Program-made: the position numbers and the translations under genes
Assembly: GCA_013115135.1 (NCBI GenBank)
Contig: JABANP010000188.1
Location: 27,557-91,556, forward strand
Length of the DNA stretch: 64,000 nucleotides
Direction: 5' to 3'
From: Perkinsus olseni
Lineage: Eukaryota; Perkinsozoa; Perkinsida; Perkinsidae
Part shown: one piece after another, positions 30,408 to 42,943 of the stretch
Layout of the letters: every line of letters starts with the position of its first letter
How positions within the stretch are numbered: position 1 is the first letter of the stretch
The notes under the pieces: model-generated
What the model was told of the DNA's origin: nothing
Database searches by the model: none
The model's input: the letters and a program-made list of their open reading frames with translations, nothing else

Positions 30408-31709
30408 ACGGGTAGTTCACTGCAGAGAGGGGCTGATGAACCCGTTAGTTGCACCCTAGGGATTCGACATAGGCCCACACGCATACACGATATATGGGCC
30501 GCATGTTGTGCGTGCGGGTCACAGAGACGCGTCCCCTCACTTGCCATTCAAGTGCATTTCACACTTCCACACCGTATGCGTAAGGATCCTCATTAGTCGC
30601 TTCTCGCATAAGAATGTTTCGCAATCTGGCTGGCCGTCCGTCGTCGGTGTTGTCGCATGTAGGATGCTCTTTGCGTTGGCTTTTTCTCCTCGTAACTACT
30701 AGACACTGTCCACTAAGGATACAACGGCCACTGTCACCAGTTGTTCGGTGGCGCCAGGGAAGTGTGCCTTTCCAACTTCTTGAGGGTGCAAGTTCTGCGC
30801 AGCTTTCCTGTTGCCAGGCACCGATTTCGTGCATTCTCATCCTGCACTAACGGAGTGGTCGTCGACCGTGAAGATGCACAAGCTGCGCCCGCTGAAGCCG
30901 GAGCACGTGTGCAGTACCGCTCCTACAGGGAATAGCTAGCTGTTCCCAGCGTCCCCAACGGTTGGGGACGTGGAGTTCCTCGGGTTCCTGAGTTGTTGTC
31001 ACAGGCGGTGGTTCGCCCGTCGTCTCCTCCTCGTGCCAGAGTGTTGATTCAAGGCGCAGTGGGTAGTCCGTCTGCCAAGGCGCCGCCGTGTTTGCCGAGG
31101 GCATGGTGAGTTGGACGTCCAGTAACGGATGCTGTAAGCTTGAGGGCTACATCCTGCGTTCCCTCATACTCCAACTCGACGACGTACAGGCATTAGTATT
31201 CGGGACCCGAGTTTTCAAGCTCAATAAGCAGAGGAAATTTCATCGCTCGAACCGCGCCGAGCTCATGTGTGGCGCGATCCCGAGTTTTCACCTCAGCTGC
31301 TGTGGTACCCTAACGTTGATGATGTTATCAACCCTTAGTGATACACTGTCCCTTCTTAATGTACATGGCGATTTTGGCTGTAGTTAATGATGATCGGAAT
31401 GGTTACTCCTGTACCTCTTCTGCTTCACCACTGGCTGTGCTCCTGGGTTCATTCCCACATACACGGAATGAGTGATGAAGAAGGGATTACAGCAGCGTGT
31501 CGCCCTTTGTTCCGAACGTTCGTTTCCACAATGGTAGTCGCGCCGCACTGCCCCAGCAAGGCTGAACTCTCCAAACACAAGATATGGTGCGAAAAGAAAG
31601 TACACATCGGAGTGTCGAGTACGTGCCACGTACCACGTGGAGACAGCGGTATATAACTTCCAGTGCTTCCATCGTCAGTATAAGGAGACTTCACAGTAGC
31701 CATCTTTGC
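30408..31709. other. Intergenic, no supported gene
   Basis: Short overlapping frames only. A single-base-centred palindrome with 10-bp arms (CGTCCCCAAC, centre G) occurs at 30950-30970 and a 7-bp one at 31619-31633. The 3' end of the P5A ATPase gene follows. Confidence 0.5.
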
Positions 31710-34700
31710 TCATAACCCTGATCCGACCTTCTCGAGGTGCATGCACCAACGGCCAGCGAATACAGGAAGGAGGAAATGGCAAACAACGAGGAACATTGAC
31801 CATCTATGATATCCCTCGCTGTCAGGGAACCGCACTATAGAGAACAACTCATTGAAATCCGGTGAAGCTTCACTCGCCACGAAAAGTACTGTGCTAACTG
31901 CGGCGATCAGGCCCATCCACAAGGGACGATTAGCCTTCATTGGCTTCATGGAGGGCGGACCTTCGTAGTTGGCGAGGAATGCCGAGAAGTGGCAGGCGGC
32001 TGTTTGAATGAACATCTGAGAGTTCAACAGCGTGGGCTCGAACGCGGAGTCCAAGTCGACCACTGGCTCTTCAGTCGTGTACGAAACAGCAAGCTTCCAT
32101 CCAGCAAGTAACAGAATCACGTGGGTGACCAATTGGAGGGCAAGTGAAAGCTGAACACTCCAGTGGAAGATACTCGTTACTGGCTTGAACTGGGACAGTC
32201 GGCTCTCCGGCTTCGAACGCCCCATCGCCGTGAAGATGAGCGACACTGCAATGGCCTCTACTGCCGACTGGAAGTCTCCAAACTTCGCGCCATGCAGGGT
32301 GAGGACGGAGAGACTGAATGCACCCAGAAGAGAGTTCAAGGCGAGTATCTTGTACATCATCATCACGACTGAGTGGACAGCTCGGCCACAGCGAAGTACG
32401 AAGGGAACGCACTTGATGCACTCTCCCCGATAAGTGAAGGGAGCGGCCACGCTAGCGTCCATGCCAATCTTGGCGATAGGTGCTGCACCGTGCAGTTCGG
32501 CATCACGAAGCTGCAACTTCCTCTTCCGAGACATGGGACCAGAATCAGAGGACAGCAAAGATATGCCCACATGCGCGGCCTTCAGGGCCCCAACATCGTT
32601 CGTGCCATCGCCACACATGAGAGTGATCTTGCCGTCAGCCACCATACGCTTGATGACGTCCTCCTTGTGTACCGGGGACATTCGACTGAACACTGTAATC
32701 TTGGACAAGTCTACATCCGGCTTCTCGAGAAGGGCCTCGACTGATTTCCCCTGCACGCACAGGGTGTACTGGTCGCTGTGCTCGAAGCCCCAGTCCAGCG
32801 ACACTGTGTAGTCCTCAGAGTCGAACAGAGGCTTCCACTCCGAGGCGTCGTCCGACAGCAGCAGAACGCCATCAGAATCAGTCGACTTGAGGCCGATGGA
32901 CTGAGCCACTTCGCAAGATGTCGATGGATGGTCACCGGTGATCATACAGAGAGGTCTGATGACGACGAGCGATGGAGCGCGCGACGCGCGCAGCAGCAGC
33001 GACTTACACTTTCCTGCCCATCTCCTTCAAGTGCTTCACAGCCTTCAGCGTGCCAGTCTTGACTTCATTCCGGAAGGCGATAAAAGCAACGAAGTGTAGG
33101 TTCTTCTCGACTTCTCCTCTATCAGTGATCTCACTATGGTTACTAACACGCTTGTAAGCTGCAGCGATGACCCTGAGGCCCTCTCCGGCGAGGTCCTGGT
33201 ACGTTCTACGATACAATGCTTCAACAGCCGAGACAGCAACAGCCACGGGTAATACTCTTCGTAGTCCTGTGGCACCTCCTCCAGAAGCGTTTCCATCATC
33301 TCCGGACTGCCTTTGCTTAGTATCAGCAGCTCGCTTGCAGGACCATTCTCGTGCCTGCTTAGATGATGAACGGGATTCTCAAGAAACCCGCGTGCCCACT
33401 TCATAGCGACACTCATCCGCTGCAGCTCGCTATTGAAGGGGAACCTTGCGACCTGGGAGTACTTCTGTGTACCGAAGATTTGAAAGGTCGGAGGACCGGA
33501 ACCCGGCAGGTATATGGCTGAGAGGAAGATGATAAAATAAAGGGTGTCCATGAGGGGAAGAGAAGGCCAGATAAATCCGATGAAGATAGCAGAAATGAAG
33601 GGGAAAGGTAAGTGTGCGGAGACCGACAGGGGCCTACCCGCAGCATTGGTAGCCGTTCTCGCTGCCGTGAACATGGCCTGTTCGAGAGGGTCCCCGACAA
33701 GCACAGTCGCCAGAGGATCGACTGCGGTGAGGGAGTGGCAGCAGGACAACACCAAGTCCAGCAACCTGAAAGTTTATACTTCCCCTTAGACCTTCGGGGA
33801 GAGCGCGATCCGACCATGACGCAAGGTCGTGAACAGAGTATGTCGAGGAACCGTCCCATTAACTGCAAACCAACTCGAGCCGAAGCCTACTTTCCCGAGT
33901 CCACGCTACTCGCCCCCGGCAGCATCTTAGTCGCTTGCAGGGTCATCTCGCCATTGGTAATCGTACCAGTTTTATCGAAGCAGCAAACGTCGACCTACAT
34001 TCGAAAAAGTAGGCGGAGCGAAGCGTTTCTTTCGAGGCAGCTCTCACCTGGCCGGCGAAGGGTAGTCGGAAGGGTTCCGTGCAGTATACACCGTTCCTCA
34101 TGAGATGGCCGAGGCACATCGTCACAGCAATGCTCATAGTCACGGGGAACTCGGGCGGCACTACGTTGGTTATGATATGCGTTAAAGACAGGAAGAGCTT
34201 CCACCTGAAGAAGACGTCTGTCACTACCGCAGTGGGCGGTTCTTACTTCGAGGAGGTCAGACTGGGCTCCACAACCAACCGGTAGTAGGCAACGTATGCT
34301 GATGCTACCAGGGCTACTGCAACCAAGCCCAGCAGGAACGTAGTGGCCTCCCTACTATTGGTACCTATAGTGGACGCCTTCTGTTCTGCAGCAGGTGGCC
34401 CACTCTGTTACCAGTGACTCGCTCCGATGAGTAGAGTATAGTCCGCACGAGCTTTCCCTGTACAGTGTCGAACCCCGTCCTCAGAACGTAGCAGATGGCA
34501 CCCTGCTTGTATGGTGCCTGCCAACGACGAGACTACACCCCGTCTAAAGTGAGCGGTAGTACCTTCCTTAGTATCCCAGAGTCGGGGGCAGTTGGGGGTT
34601 TGGTTAACACCAGTCTAGTGCCAGAGAACAGGATGTTGTCCTTATGAGCGCCTCGACAGTCCAACTTGATGTCGGACGAGGAGAGAATAGACTCCTTCAG

Positions 34701-36847
34701 ATTTGGAGTGGACTCTCCTGAAAGGGAACCCATCCACCCCCCCCCCCTCCTCTGCTGGCTCCCACCTGTCAGCATGGACTCATTCACTACCGCTGAGGAC
34801 CCGGCAAGTATCAGCATGTCCGCCGGCACCACCTGAAGAAGCTGACGTCGACGAGCCCAGGGCGACCGCGAGGGGCTACCGGATTGTTAGTAGTCACGCA
34901 GACGATGTCTCCTGGTAGAAGTCGGCTGGAGGGGATGAACGTCCAGCGCCCTTCTCGAAGCACTGCGAGCTCGTAGATTGGGGGCTTGATCGAGCGTATC
35001 TCGGACATGTCTCTAATGCGCCGCTTTATCTGACAACGAGACTCGCTTTTGGCCGCTGAAAGCGAGGTGGGAGGCTGGGGTACCGTCATGATCTCCAGCA
35101 TCACCAAGAGGATTATCGTCATCAGAGAGTAGTACCAGTAACTGCCATAAAACATGGACCACGTTGAGCTATTCTGCATCTTACAAGCTCAACCCGAAGA
35201 TTCGATATACTACTAGACTTACTCATCGAACAGCCACAGTAGCCCGCATATCATTTGGAAGACAAAGAATGGGGCGGTTACGTGTTGCAGCAGCAGCTCC
35301 TGAAACTTGGGAACCTGAGTACGTCAGTTTGCCGGGATTGAACCGGGAACCTTTCGATTACGAACTCACAGGCAGATTAAGGGTATTGTCAAAGTAAGTG
35401 CCCTCCGCTTTAGCGATCTCCTCTTCTGACAATCCGCGACTGCTACTATAGAAATCCAGTGTGTGGTCGACAGGGTATCTGATAAGCTCTAGGTCTCGGG
35501 TTCAATTCCCGGTCACGTCACAAAACTGTACTTTCTACGCCCATCGAACGGAGTTCCGGAAGCCCGAATTTAGTGTCTGGTAGTACAAACGCGTAGCATG
35601 GCCCGAATCTGCCGTCCATCACTCATTATGGGAACGACCAACCAAATGCGGATATACGCGACGCTTCGAACCCATTACACGGCACCGGCAGCCGAATCGA
35701 CGCGCATCCGAAACGGCAGTTCCGACGGTACTAATTCTTCTCCGAGAGGTGCAGTGAACCCGACCCGCCCGCTAGGCCATGTTACTACTTTGGTCGATGG
35801 AACGTGCCATCCTTGGGGTCAAGCAAGAGCTTCTTTCTCTGATAATCAATCCAGACCTGGTCTCCATTCCGTCGTTGTATTGGACAAAGCAACGACTTCT
35901 CAGATGTGACCACTCTGCAGAAACAATCAGATTGGACCAGAAAGCAAGCACCAATCAGAGATCAAGCCCTGCGCGATTCCGCGCGAAATTTCTAGCACTG
36001 GCTGGGCGTCAATCTACGATACCATGCGATGATTCTATTGAGGAAGAACTCTGTCGTACTCTGTCTCTCACCATAAACAGTCGAGCGAAGCCGCGGCCAA
36101 ACGGCAACACGAATGAGCGGAACTAGGATATTCGACAATTACTCGATGTCCCAGATGGTCTGTTGAAGAAGTAAAGCGAATCTATCACAACCTCGCCCAT
36201 AATTACTTCACATGAGTGACCTCCGAAGTGTAGGACGGTAGGCGGGTGAAGGCTATGAGGCACCGAGCTGCTACCGACCAATGGCCCATAAGATGCAGCA
36301 ACAGATGAGCTAGGCCACTGAGAACCTGGCAACGTCGGAGTCATGGGAGTGCGGTCACTGGACTCGAAGCTGAACACTCGGACGCTTCTCGGAGCAACGA
36401 CGAGCTATGCCCCGCTCGGTTCTAGAGTAATAGCGTTATAAAGAGAGGCATTGGGATACTAAACTCCGACACAGTCACCATGCAGAAGTTCGACGAGGAG
36501 AAAGCCGATCACGAATTACTTAGAACTCACGGACGCAAAGCGCTGACGGAAAATGACCCAGAAATCGGGAACGAATATGATTATTCTCGACTCTAGAGGT
36601 ATCCTCTATGCGAACAGAACGCCGCCAACGGCCTCATCCTCCCCCCTACTACCAGTGGAACGAAGTGCTCCAGTTCCCCATCATCCCTTATCTCCACTGA
36701 GGTCATGAGCCAAGCATGCAGTATGAGCCATAGAGGGCCGTCAAGCCTGTACAGCAAGGACCTCTCCTTGTAGAAGATGAAATGCCGTTTCCGCCACTTC
36801 TGGGGCTCCGTTGATGAATCGAGATCACCGAGATCAGGGTCAGACAT
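31710..36847 (-). CDS. ATP13A1: P5A-type ATPase (Spf1/ATP13A1 family)
   Basis: The first exon, 36653-36847, encodes [18 protein letters not shown] and the first membrane segment ([15 protein letters not shown]). Exons between 36652 and 35522 are unresolved. From there 13 exons join in phase: 35370-35478, 35223-35314, 34880-35168, 34766-34832, 34563-34717, 34412-34517, 34247-34364, 34048-34204, 33891-33994, 33638-33765, 33256-33517, 33008-33205 and 31710-32955, giving 1009 residues. Motifs include [27 protein letters not shown] (actuator loop), [14 protein letters not shown] (the P5A-type PPELP motif), [13 protein letters not shown] with the phosphorylated Asp, [18 protein letters not shown] and [19 protein letters not shown]5A ATPases remove misinserted transmembrane helices at the endoplasmic reticulum. 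Two neighbouring introns carry tRNA-like motifs. Confidence 0.95.
35315..35369 (-). repeat. 55-nt intron with a tRNA 3'-half-like sequence (sense)
   Basis: On the gene strand it runs GTGAGTTCG...GTACTCAG, with GGTTCCCGGTTCAATCCCGG in the middle, a T-stem/T-loop with its pairing partner strand. Splicing joins NTLNLP to [11 protein letters not shown] of the P5A ATPase in phase 0. Read on the plus strand, it is almost the same as the motif at 3041-3060. Confidence 0.75.
35479..35521 (-). repeat. 43-nt intron with a tRNA T-arm-like sequence (antisense)
   Basis: On the gene strand it begins GTGACG and ends TATCAG. Read on the plus strand it contains TCTCGGGTTCAATTCCCGGT, a T-stem/T-loop. It precedes the exon [20 protein letters not shown] of the P5A ATPase. 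It is separated from the previous tRNA-like intron by a single 109-nt exon. Confidence 0.7.
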
Positions 36848-37303
36848 TTGTAAAAACTAAGAGGACCGTCGCCTGACCACATTCAACTCGTTTCTCCTGT
36901 GTTCGTTATGAGAGAGAACGAAGCCGTCGAATGGGGAATGGGACCAAAGAGACAAGTCACGATTGATGACAGTACCAAATGGAGCAAGATACGGCAGCGG
37001 CACGTCGTGCAACAATAATCGATCACCAGTCGACTGTCGTTGTCCCCCTTCGGGTTCATACTGACGTTGCTACCTAGGAGTAATTGATGATACGGTCACA
37101 CTTATCGGACCTGACGGTTCAGTTGGGTCGTCCAATAAGTTCATTTTAGAAAAGGAACGATTCCAGAACGGCTTTGGCTCTTGTCTATTGAACAAGCTGA
37201 GTGCATAGCTTTGACGTTGAGTGACATTCGAGGGGAGTCCTTGGTCTGGTTATGAGTAGCTTATGACGCGTTCGTAGGGTACAATAGTTAGCGTACAATA
37301 ACA
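36848..37303. other. Divergent intergenic region (P5A ATPase and QNG1 promoters)
   Basis: The two genes start head to head, so this 456-bp stretch should hold both promoters. I see no TATA-like or repeated operator-like element that I can support. No gene is seen. Confidence 0.5.
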
Positions 37304-39518
37304 ATGTCAGTGGCAGAAAATGAAGTACTTACTACCACTAAGGGGGTTGTGGACACAGCCAAGGACGTCACCATCAACTCTGATGCAGTCGAGGCCTTCG
37401 CGAGTAGGCTTGCTGAGGTAGTTCTACTGGACGACCGATTCCGCAGATACCCTTCGTCAAGACGCTATGATATCGCCACTACCCTGGGAAGAGTGTGGCT
37501 GCCATTTGGTTGTTGATGTCACCGCGGACGCCGGAGCGGAGCTTACCGCTCTGTAATAGCAATGGGGGGAGAGGTTGACCAGTGGGGTCGTAGGACTGTC
37601 ACCACCCGTTCAGTGAACTTGTTCTTAATCGGTTCTGGAATTGATTTCTCCCCGTTCAAATGAGTTTTTGTTGGCAATGAGTTTCAAAATTGAAACTCAG
37701 AATCGATTCTGGGATTGATTGTTGCACGCAAAAGGCAATCCCAGAAGCGAGTCTGAATTTCAGAATTGGTTCATACAATACCCCTCCGTTGCAGCGAGCA
37801 TTCTCTCTTTGTGCGTACTACCGCTCTGCGATTTACGCAGTTCTTCGCTGGACACAGATCGACGAACTGCTAGCCGGTCGTCTTTTTATGATGGGCATAG
37901 CATGCACGCCTTAGGTTCGTACTACTACTGGACTCCATGAACTTCTGTTTTTGGCCGGCGGGGAACTTTGAATATGAACAGCTGTCGAATGGCGTCAAGT
38001 GGGCCCTAGCTGGGCCTGATGGATCCAAGGTGAGATCTTCTAAGAGTCTCTCTGTCTGCTGTCTACGAGGACACGCCTTTGTGTCGTGGGTTGAGAGAAC
38101 GCAAGGACGTCCTACTACTGTGCCCAGCCATACCCGACCGTTGATTGGGAGTTCTTCTTCTCAGTGGCGTACGATGGACAGCCTCGCGGAGGCATCAGCT
38201 GATGATCTATGCGGTTGGTTCAACAATGGTGCCCGGATAGTGGACGAGAAGGATAAATGGGGGCCGCGGGACTTCCCTCTGTAGGAGGCTGGGGACAGTC
38301 GCGGCGTCTCTTAGAATGCTACCTGACTATCTTCAGGAATAATAGCTCTACCGATGCGACAGTCTGACTGATCGTTCGATAATCTTTTGTGAATTATTTT
38401 CGGGAACAAAATAGAACGAGGTGCCTTCGGTAGTTCCCCGTCCGTATCGATAGCTCGAAGAATAAGACCACCTGTCAATGCCCATCGTCTCAGAATCGAG
38501 GAGCGGGCCCGTCTGGTCCACGGGCTGGCATGTTGCCTCCGGGACAACTTCAATGGCTCTGCGTTGAAGCTAGTCGAGTCTGCTGATGGCTCTGCCTTGC
38601 GGTTGATGCGGACATTATCGGCACTTTTGCCGGGCTTCAGAGACCAGGCTATCGACAGTAACACTGGTCGGCAGGTGAGTAGGGCCTTTCTCGGTTCGCG
38701 AATGCACTGTGGTCAAGGCGTGCGCCCGACCGATGGCAGGGCTGTACTATGATAGCGCGACTGTTGTATCATCAGGTATTCTTCTATAAGCGGGCCCAGA
38801 TATGTGTAGCGGATATCTGGGGAGCCTTTCGGCGTCGGGGGAAACCTGTTCGGGCAAAGTTGGACTTCGCCGATATGTCGTCCTTGACGATGTTCCCTGA
38901 TTACAGAGTGAGCTATCGATGGTGGACTGAGCAGAGCTCGCGGGCTATACTATGAGGCTTGGCAGGAAGTATTCTCGGTTTGAAATAGTGTGCTTCCGAG
39001 TATATAAGAGAGGCACTGACAGTGCCTCCCAAATACCGCTGTATCGCTGGCCCCACAGTGCTGCCTTGTGACTGACTCAAATATCAATTTTTCAGATGGT
39101 CGTCTGCCGTGTTCCTCAGTTATCCGGTCGTGCCACTGATGCTGTGCCAATTTTCAGGTCCCTCAGTTGCTGCGACATAAAGGCATTCTCGTCTACAGTC
39201 CCGCGCTCAGTGAAATAGTAGACTCGAGAGAGCCAATAGCTGCGGGAAGTAGAACGGAGCTTGAGATCAGAGCCTGTAGGACTTCGGGAATGCTCATTTC
39301 CCGCTACTGGCTCGTGCAGAGCCTACTACTGTGACCAGACTGCAGCAGCCGTGTGCAACCGTCGCCCAGGTACGATCCATGCATGCCATCGTATAGCGGA
39401 GGCCACGAGGCGGAGTGACATCTTCGACGTGACTTTAGACTGGTTGTTATGGCAAGAAGGCGAAGCCATCAAAGACGACATCAAACCTCACCATCGTACA
39501 TTGACGATTTTCTACTAA
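37304..39518 (+). CDS. QNG1: Queuosine 5'-phosphate N-glycosylase (DUF2419, QNG1)
   Basis: Exons encode, in order, VVDTAKDVTINSDAVEAFAS (from ATG 37304), LDSMNFCFWPAGNFEYEQ (37915-38029), ERARLVHGLACCLRDNFNGS and RLMRTLSALLPGFRDQA (38494-38674), VFFYKRAQICVADIWGAF and FADMSSLTMFPDYR (38776-38907), VPQLLRHKGILVYSPALSEI and ELEIRACRTSGMLISRY (39158 on), and TLDWLLWQEGEAIKDDIKPH, ending FY at TAA 39516-39518. These match the DUF2419 pattern, including the (V/M)NFxFW, F(F/Y)KRAQI, SLTMFPDYR and LDxxLW motifs. The enzyme releases queuine from queuosine nucleotide during salvage of this tRNA base. A few exon joins (37400-37914, 38030-38493 and the last one) are uncertain. It is divergent from the P5A ATPase gene. 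Confidence 0.88.
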
Positions 39519-39586
39519 GTTCACCATATTCCATTCAATTGTTATGTTGGCCTTGTGAGACTTCTCCGTAGTTTTCTTTAACACCT

Positions 39587-40625
39587 ATGAGCTCATCAAG
39601 ACAGCTAGTCATCTCAGTGGTCTCAGACTTCGTATGCCCGTGGTGCTACAGTAGGCTTGCTCCTGCTCCGGTCGCCATGATCATATCGGCGTTTTCAGTC
39701 GGGCATGTTCATCTCACCCGAGCACTCGACAAAGTGAAAAGCTCCTCTTCGAGCCCTCCTCGGCTACAGCTGCTCCACGAGCCTTACAGTGTCTATGAGC
39801 AGCCAATGAAAACTCCACCAAAAGGGCAACTCGTGCTGTGTGTCTGAGTAGAGTCGTCTGTGGGAAGTCATTGTAGGTGTTGGATTACCTGTCCGAGGCC
39901 TACGGAGTCGATCGAAGCTTTCTGCAAGATCCAAGCCTCAACGCAAGCCTTGCCGCAGCGCAGGACCTCGGTAAGTTCACCTGTCATACTCCTGTCCAAC
40001 CCATTCAGAGCCCTGATGCTTCGCTCAACACTCGGACGGGCGTCGGTGGCATTAGAAGGGCTCTTGCGTAGCAATGGTTTAGGTCATCTTCGGATAATCT
40101 GCTGCACGCTGTGCGCTGCAGTCGTCTTTGATACAGCTTGGTCGGCAGGCCTCAATCTATCGTGGCAACGGCGGGTCACCGACTCATCACTAGCTCACAG
40201 AGCCGTAGTACAGCAGCAGGCCAGCCTGTCAGTGGAGGAGATGCTCAGTCTCCTAACCAAGGTATCGGTCTCTTGTAGTCGTGAGCTCACAGCAGCTCTT
40301 GCTGCTGTTCAAGATTTATCGCTCTTACTTCGAGGAAGCTCGTGACATTGGGGACGCTCAGGTCTTGCAGGACATCTTGCCCAGCACGCTCAGGTGAGTA
40401 CCATCTCTTCACTAACTCTGTCTGCGCACCCCCCTTGTTGTCAGTACTGACGCTGCTGTGCCTTGGCGGACGGCCGTTGAAGGTGTGCCTCTTATCGAGT
40501 TCCGTCAGCAGGGGGCTACTGTGGCCCAGTTGAGTGGAGAAGATGTCGAGTCTGATAGGATATACGACACGATCAACCGAATCGTGTCTTCGGATCCTTC
40601 AGGCTCCACCATGCCTGCGGAATAG
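39587..40625 (+). CDS. DsbA-family oxidoreductase, FrnE-like
   Basis: Exons 39587-39650, 39699-39832 and 39877-39970 give MSSSRQLVISVVSDFVCPWC, YIGHVHLTRALDKVKSS, RLQLLHEPYSVYEQPM and VLDYLSEAYGVDRSFLQDPS. Later exons give LFKIYRSYFEEARDIGDAQV and TAVEGVPLIEFRQQGAT, IYDTINRIVSSDPSG, with TAG 40623-40625. The pattern 'VSDxVCPWCY-IG' followed by 'P-F-x-L' and 'YFxEARDIGD' is that of FrnE-like thioredoxin-fold proteins with a CPWC active site. Partners are unknown. The middle (39971-40290) has competing frames and is unresolved, so the total length is uncertain. No signal peptide is seen, which suggests a cytosolic protein. Confidence 0.78.
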
Positions 40626-40941
40626 TGTTTCTACGAGTTGGAGTGTTGGGTTCTCGGTGACGACTGGAGTGAACGTTGTAAAAATGGGTAAAATATCGCG
40701 GCTGATTTTTGGTGGGGAATATATTCCTTCAGCGGAACTTTTCACTCATACTTATATCGTGTACTCAGCGTTGTTGTCATGTGCCCAGTATAGATCCGGT
40801 ATAGGACCCAGCAATCAGTGCTAGATGGCTCGTCTCTGACCACTTGAACGTTCTTAACTGTCACGTGTAATTGCGTTTTCATCAGGATTTGTTCACTCCT
40901 TAACTTGAGCTACTTCGGTTGATTCATTATCATTTTTACCG

Positions 40942-42943
40942 ATGCCAGCAGGTGTAGCGGACCATTACGCACTACCAGTCGCAGCCATCACTACTGCCGG
41001 CTTGGCTGTCATCAGTTACTTCGTCTATCATAAATACCGAGACCAGAAATCTGGCCAGAAGAAAGTCCCCGCAGGTGCAGCAGCGGTAAAGATACCTGAC
41101 GATGATGACCATAAGGTATTCATTTATTTTGCATCACAAACCGGCACGGCTGAAGGCTTTGCCAATGAGCTCGCCGATGAAGCCCAGGAGATGGGCCTCC
41201 ACACTGAAGTCGTTGACTTCGAGGAGTTCGATCCTGACACTTTCGTCGAGCAGAAAAACGTCATTATTTTGGCTGCTACGTACGGTGAGGGAGATCCGAC
41301 CGATAACGCCTCGGAGTTTGCCAACTGGCTCTCGAAGGAAGCTCAACCGGGCTGCCTAGAGAACATGAAGTAATAACGGGGAGGCGTAGTCGTGATGGAA
41401 TTGTTGGACGACGGTCGATCGTGTTGGTGAAGGTCTTTTGCTGATATGCAGGTTCACTGTCATGGGTTTGGGTAATCGGCAGTACGTCCACTTCAACCAC
41501 TTCGCTATTGTGATCGACTCCAAGCTGGCGGAGCTCGGAGCCACCAGGATACACGAACTGGGCTTGGGTGATGACGATGCGGATATCGATGAGGACTTCG
41601 CCAAGTGGAAGGATGAGGGCCTGTGGGAAGCTGTGATGACCCAGATGATGGGCATCCGAGAGCGCAGCGCCTCCAGTGCCTCTGTCGGCGGGAAGAAGGA
41701 ATTGCCTGACGTGAGAAACAAGTTGAACTTAGTAGCAAATTTTGAGAAGGCCAAGACCAACTTGCCTTATGATGCTACTGTCCACGGTGGTGGCATGGAC
41801 GTGATCTCCAAGTTCTACTTCACAGCGGACGAGGCCACTGTGAAGGACATTCGGGAGCTTCGTCAAGAGCCCAATCCTGAAGAGGGGCTCACCACTGTCC
41901 ACTTAGATGTTGATATCTCTACTCTGCCGGCTGCTCGGTACAGAACTGCTGACAATCTGGAGATTCTACCCAGGAATCCTGAGTGGGAAGTCAACGCTAT
42001 TGCTGAACGTTTTGGGTGCGAAGATATGCTCGACATGTACGTGGGTTTTACTCGATCGTTGTCTTGTACAAAAACTGTCGTGAAGAAGCCGTTCCCGACG
42101 CCGTGTACGCTTCGGGAGGCCCTTACGCTTTATTGTGATCTCAATGGTCATCCCACCAAGGCCTTCGTGAGGGACATGTGCTCTACTGAGGCTGGGGCGT
42201 TGGACCCTGATGAGCTGTTGCTAAAGTGGAAGGGTGAGCTTGTCACGGTTACTGAGGCGACTTGCGAGACTTTCAAGGCATCTCCTATCAGCATTGGGGA
42301 ATTTCTGCAAATTGTGCCCAGACAGAAGTGCCGGGCCTATACCATCTCTTCGTCAAATCTTGAGCACCCTAGGATGATATCAACCACGGTTGGTCTGATA
42401 CACCATCCACGATCCGGCAAGGGCCCCTTCAAGGGAGTCACCACGCAGCAGCTGTGTACATCAGCGAGGCCTGGTGACAAGATGTGGGTGCAAGTCAGGG
42501 CCTCCAGCTTCAGACTACCGGCCAACCCAACCGCGCCGATCATCATGATTTCGGCAGGAACTGGTATTGCTCCCATGCGAGCGTTCATGAGAGAGCTCAG
42601 CATCAAGCCTCGACCGGCCGCCAAGAAGATAATGCTTTTCGGATGCCGGTATCGAGACAAGGACTGGATCTATGCTGACGAGACCAAGGAGTTCGCGGAG
42701 AAGTCGGGCTGCAAGCTCTTCACTGCCTTCTCCAGAGAGCAGGCTGAGAAAATCTACGTCCAGGATCTGGTGACGACGACGGCAAAGGCGGACCTTGAAG
42801 AGGCCTTGAAGGGTGATGCTTACGTGTATATATGCGGTACCCAATCGATGGGTCGAAGTGTCATCGAGGCTCTCCGCACGATCGGCGCTGATGTTGACAA
42901 GATGAGGGCTGAGAAGAGGATAGTGGAGGAGCTCTGGGGCTAA
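40942..42943 (+). CDS. POR: NADPH-cytochrome P450 reductase
   Basis: Two exons (40942-41369 and 41452-42943) join in phase to 639 residues. Residues 7-30 (YALPVAAITTAGLAVISYFV) are an N-terminal membrane anchor. The FMN domain has YFASQTGTAEGFA and LAATYGEGDPTDNASEF, then FTVMGLGNRQYVHFN across the intron. The FAD domain has RAYTISSSN and KGVTTQQL. The NADPH domain has ISAGTGIAPMRAFM, LFGCRYRDKDWIYADE and YICGTQSMGRSVIEAL, ending VEELWG. CPR passes electrons from NADPH through FAD and FMN to P450s and related acceptors on the ER membrane. The single 82-nt intron uses GTAATA...ATGCAG. It is complete and of normal family length. Confidence 0.97.

Noticed and set aside
33206..33255. A frameshift after VPQDYEE in the P5A ATPase
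   Set aside because: A 50-nt intron (GTATTA...TCGTAG) restores [19 protein letters not shown].
34365..34411. A 26-nt intron in the P5A ATPase (34386-34411)
   Set aside because: Phase alone allowed it, but a 47-nt intron with the same donor and an acceptor at 34365-34366 also keeps the frame and gives [15 protein letters not shown], closer to the family. The shorter intron is not needed.
39250..39370. Two introns of 25 and 27 nt in QNG1
   Set aside because: A single intron of about 88 nt from the same donor to a later AG also keeps the frame, so ultra-short introns are not demonstrated.
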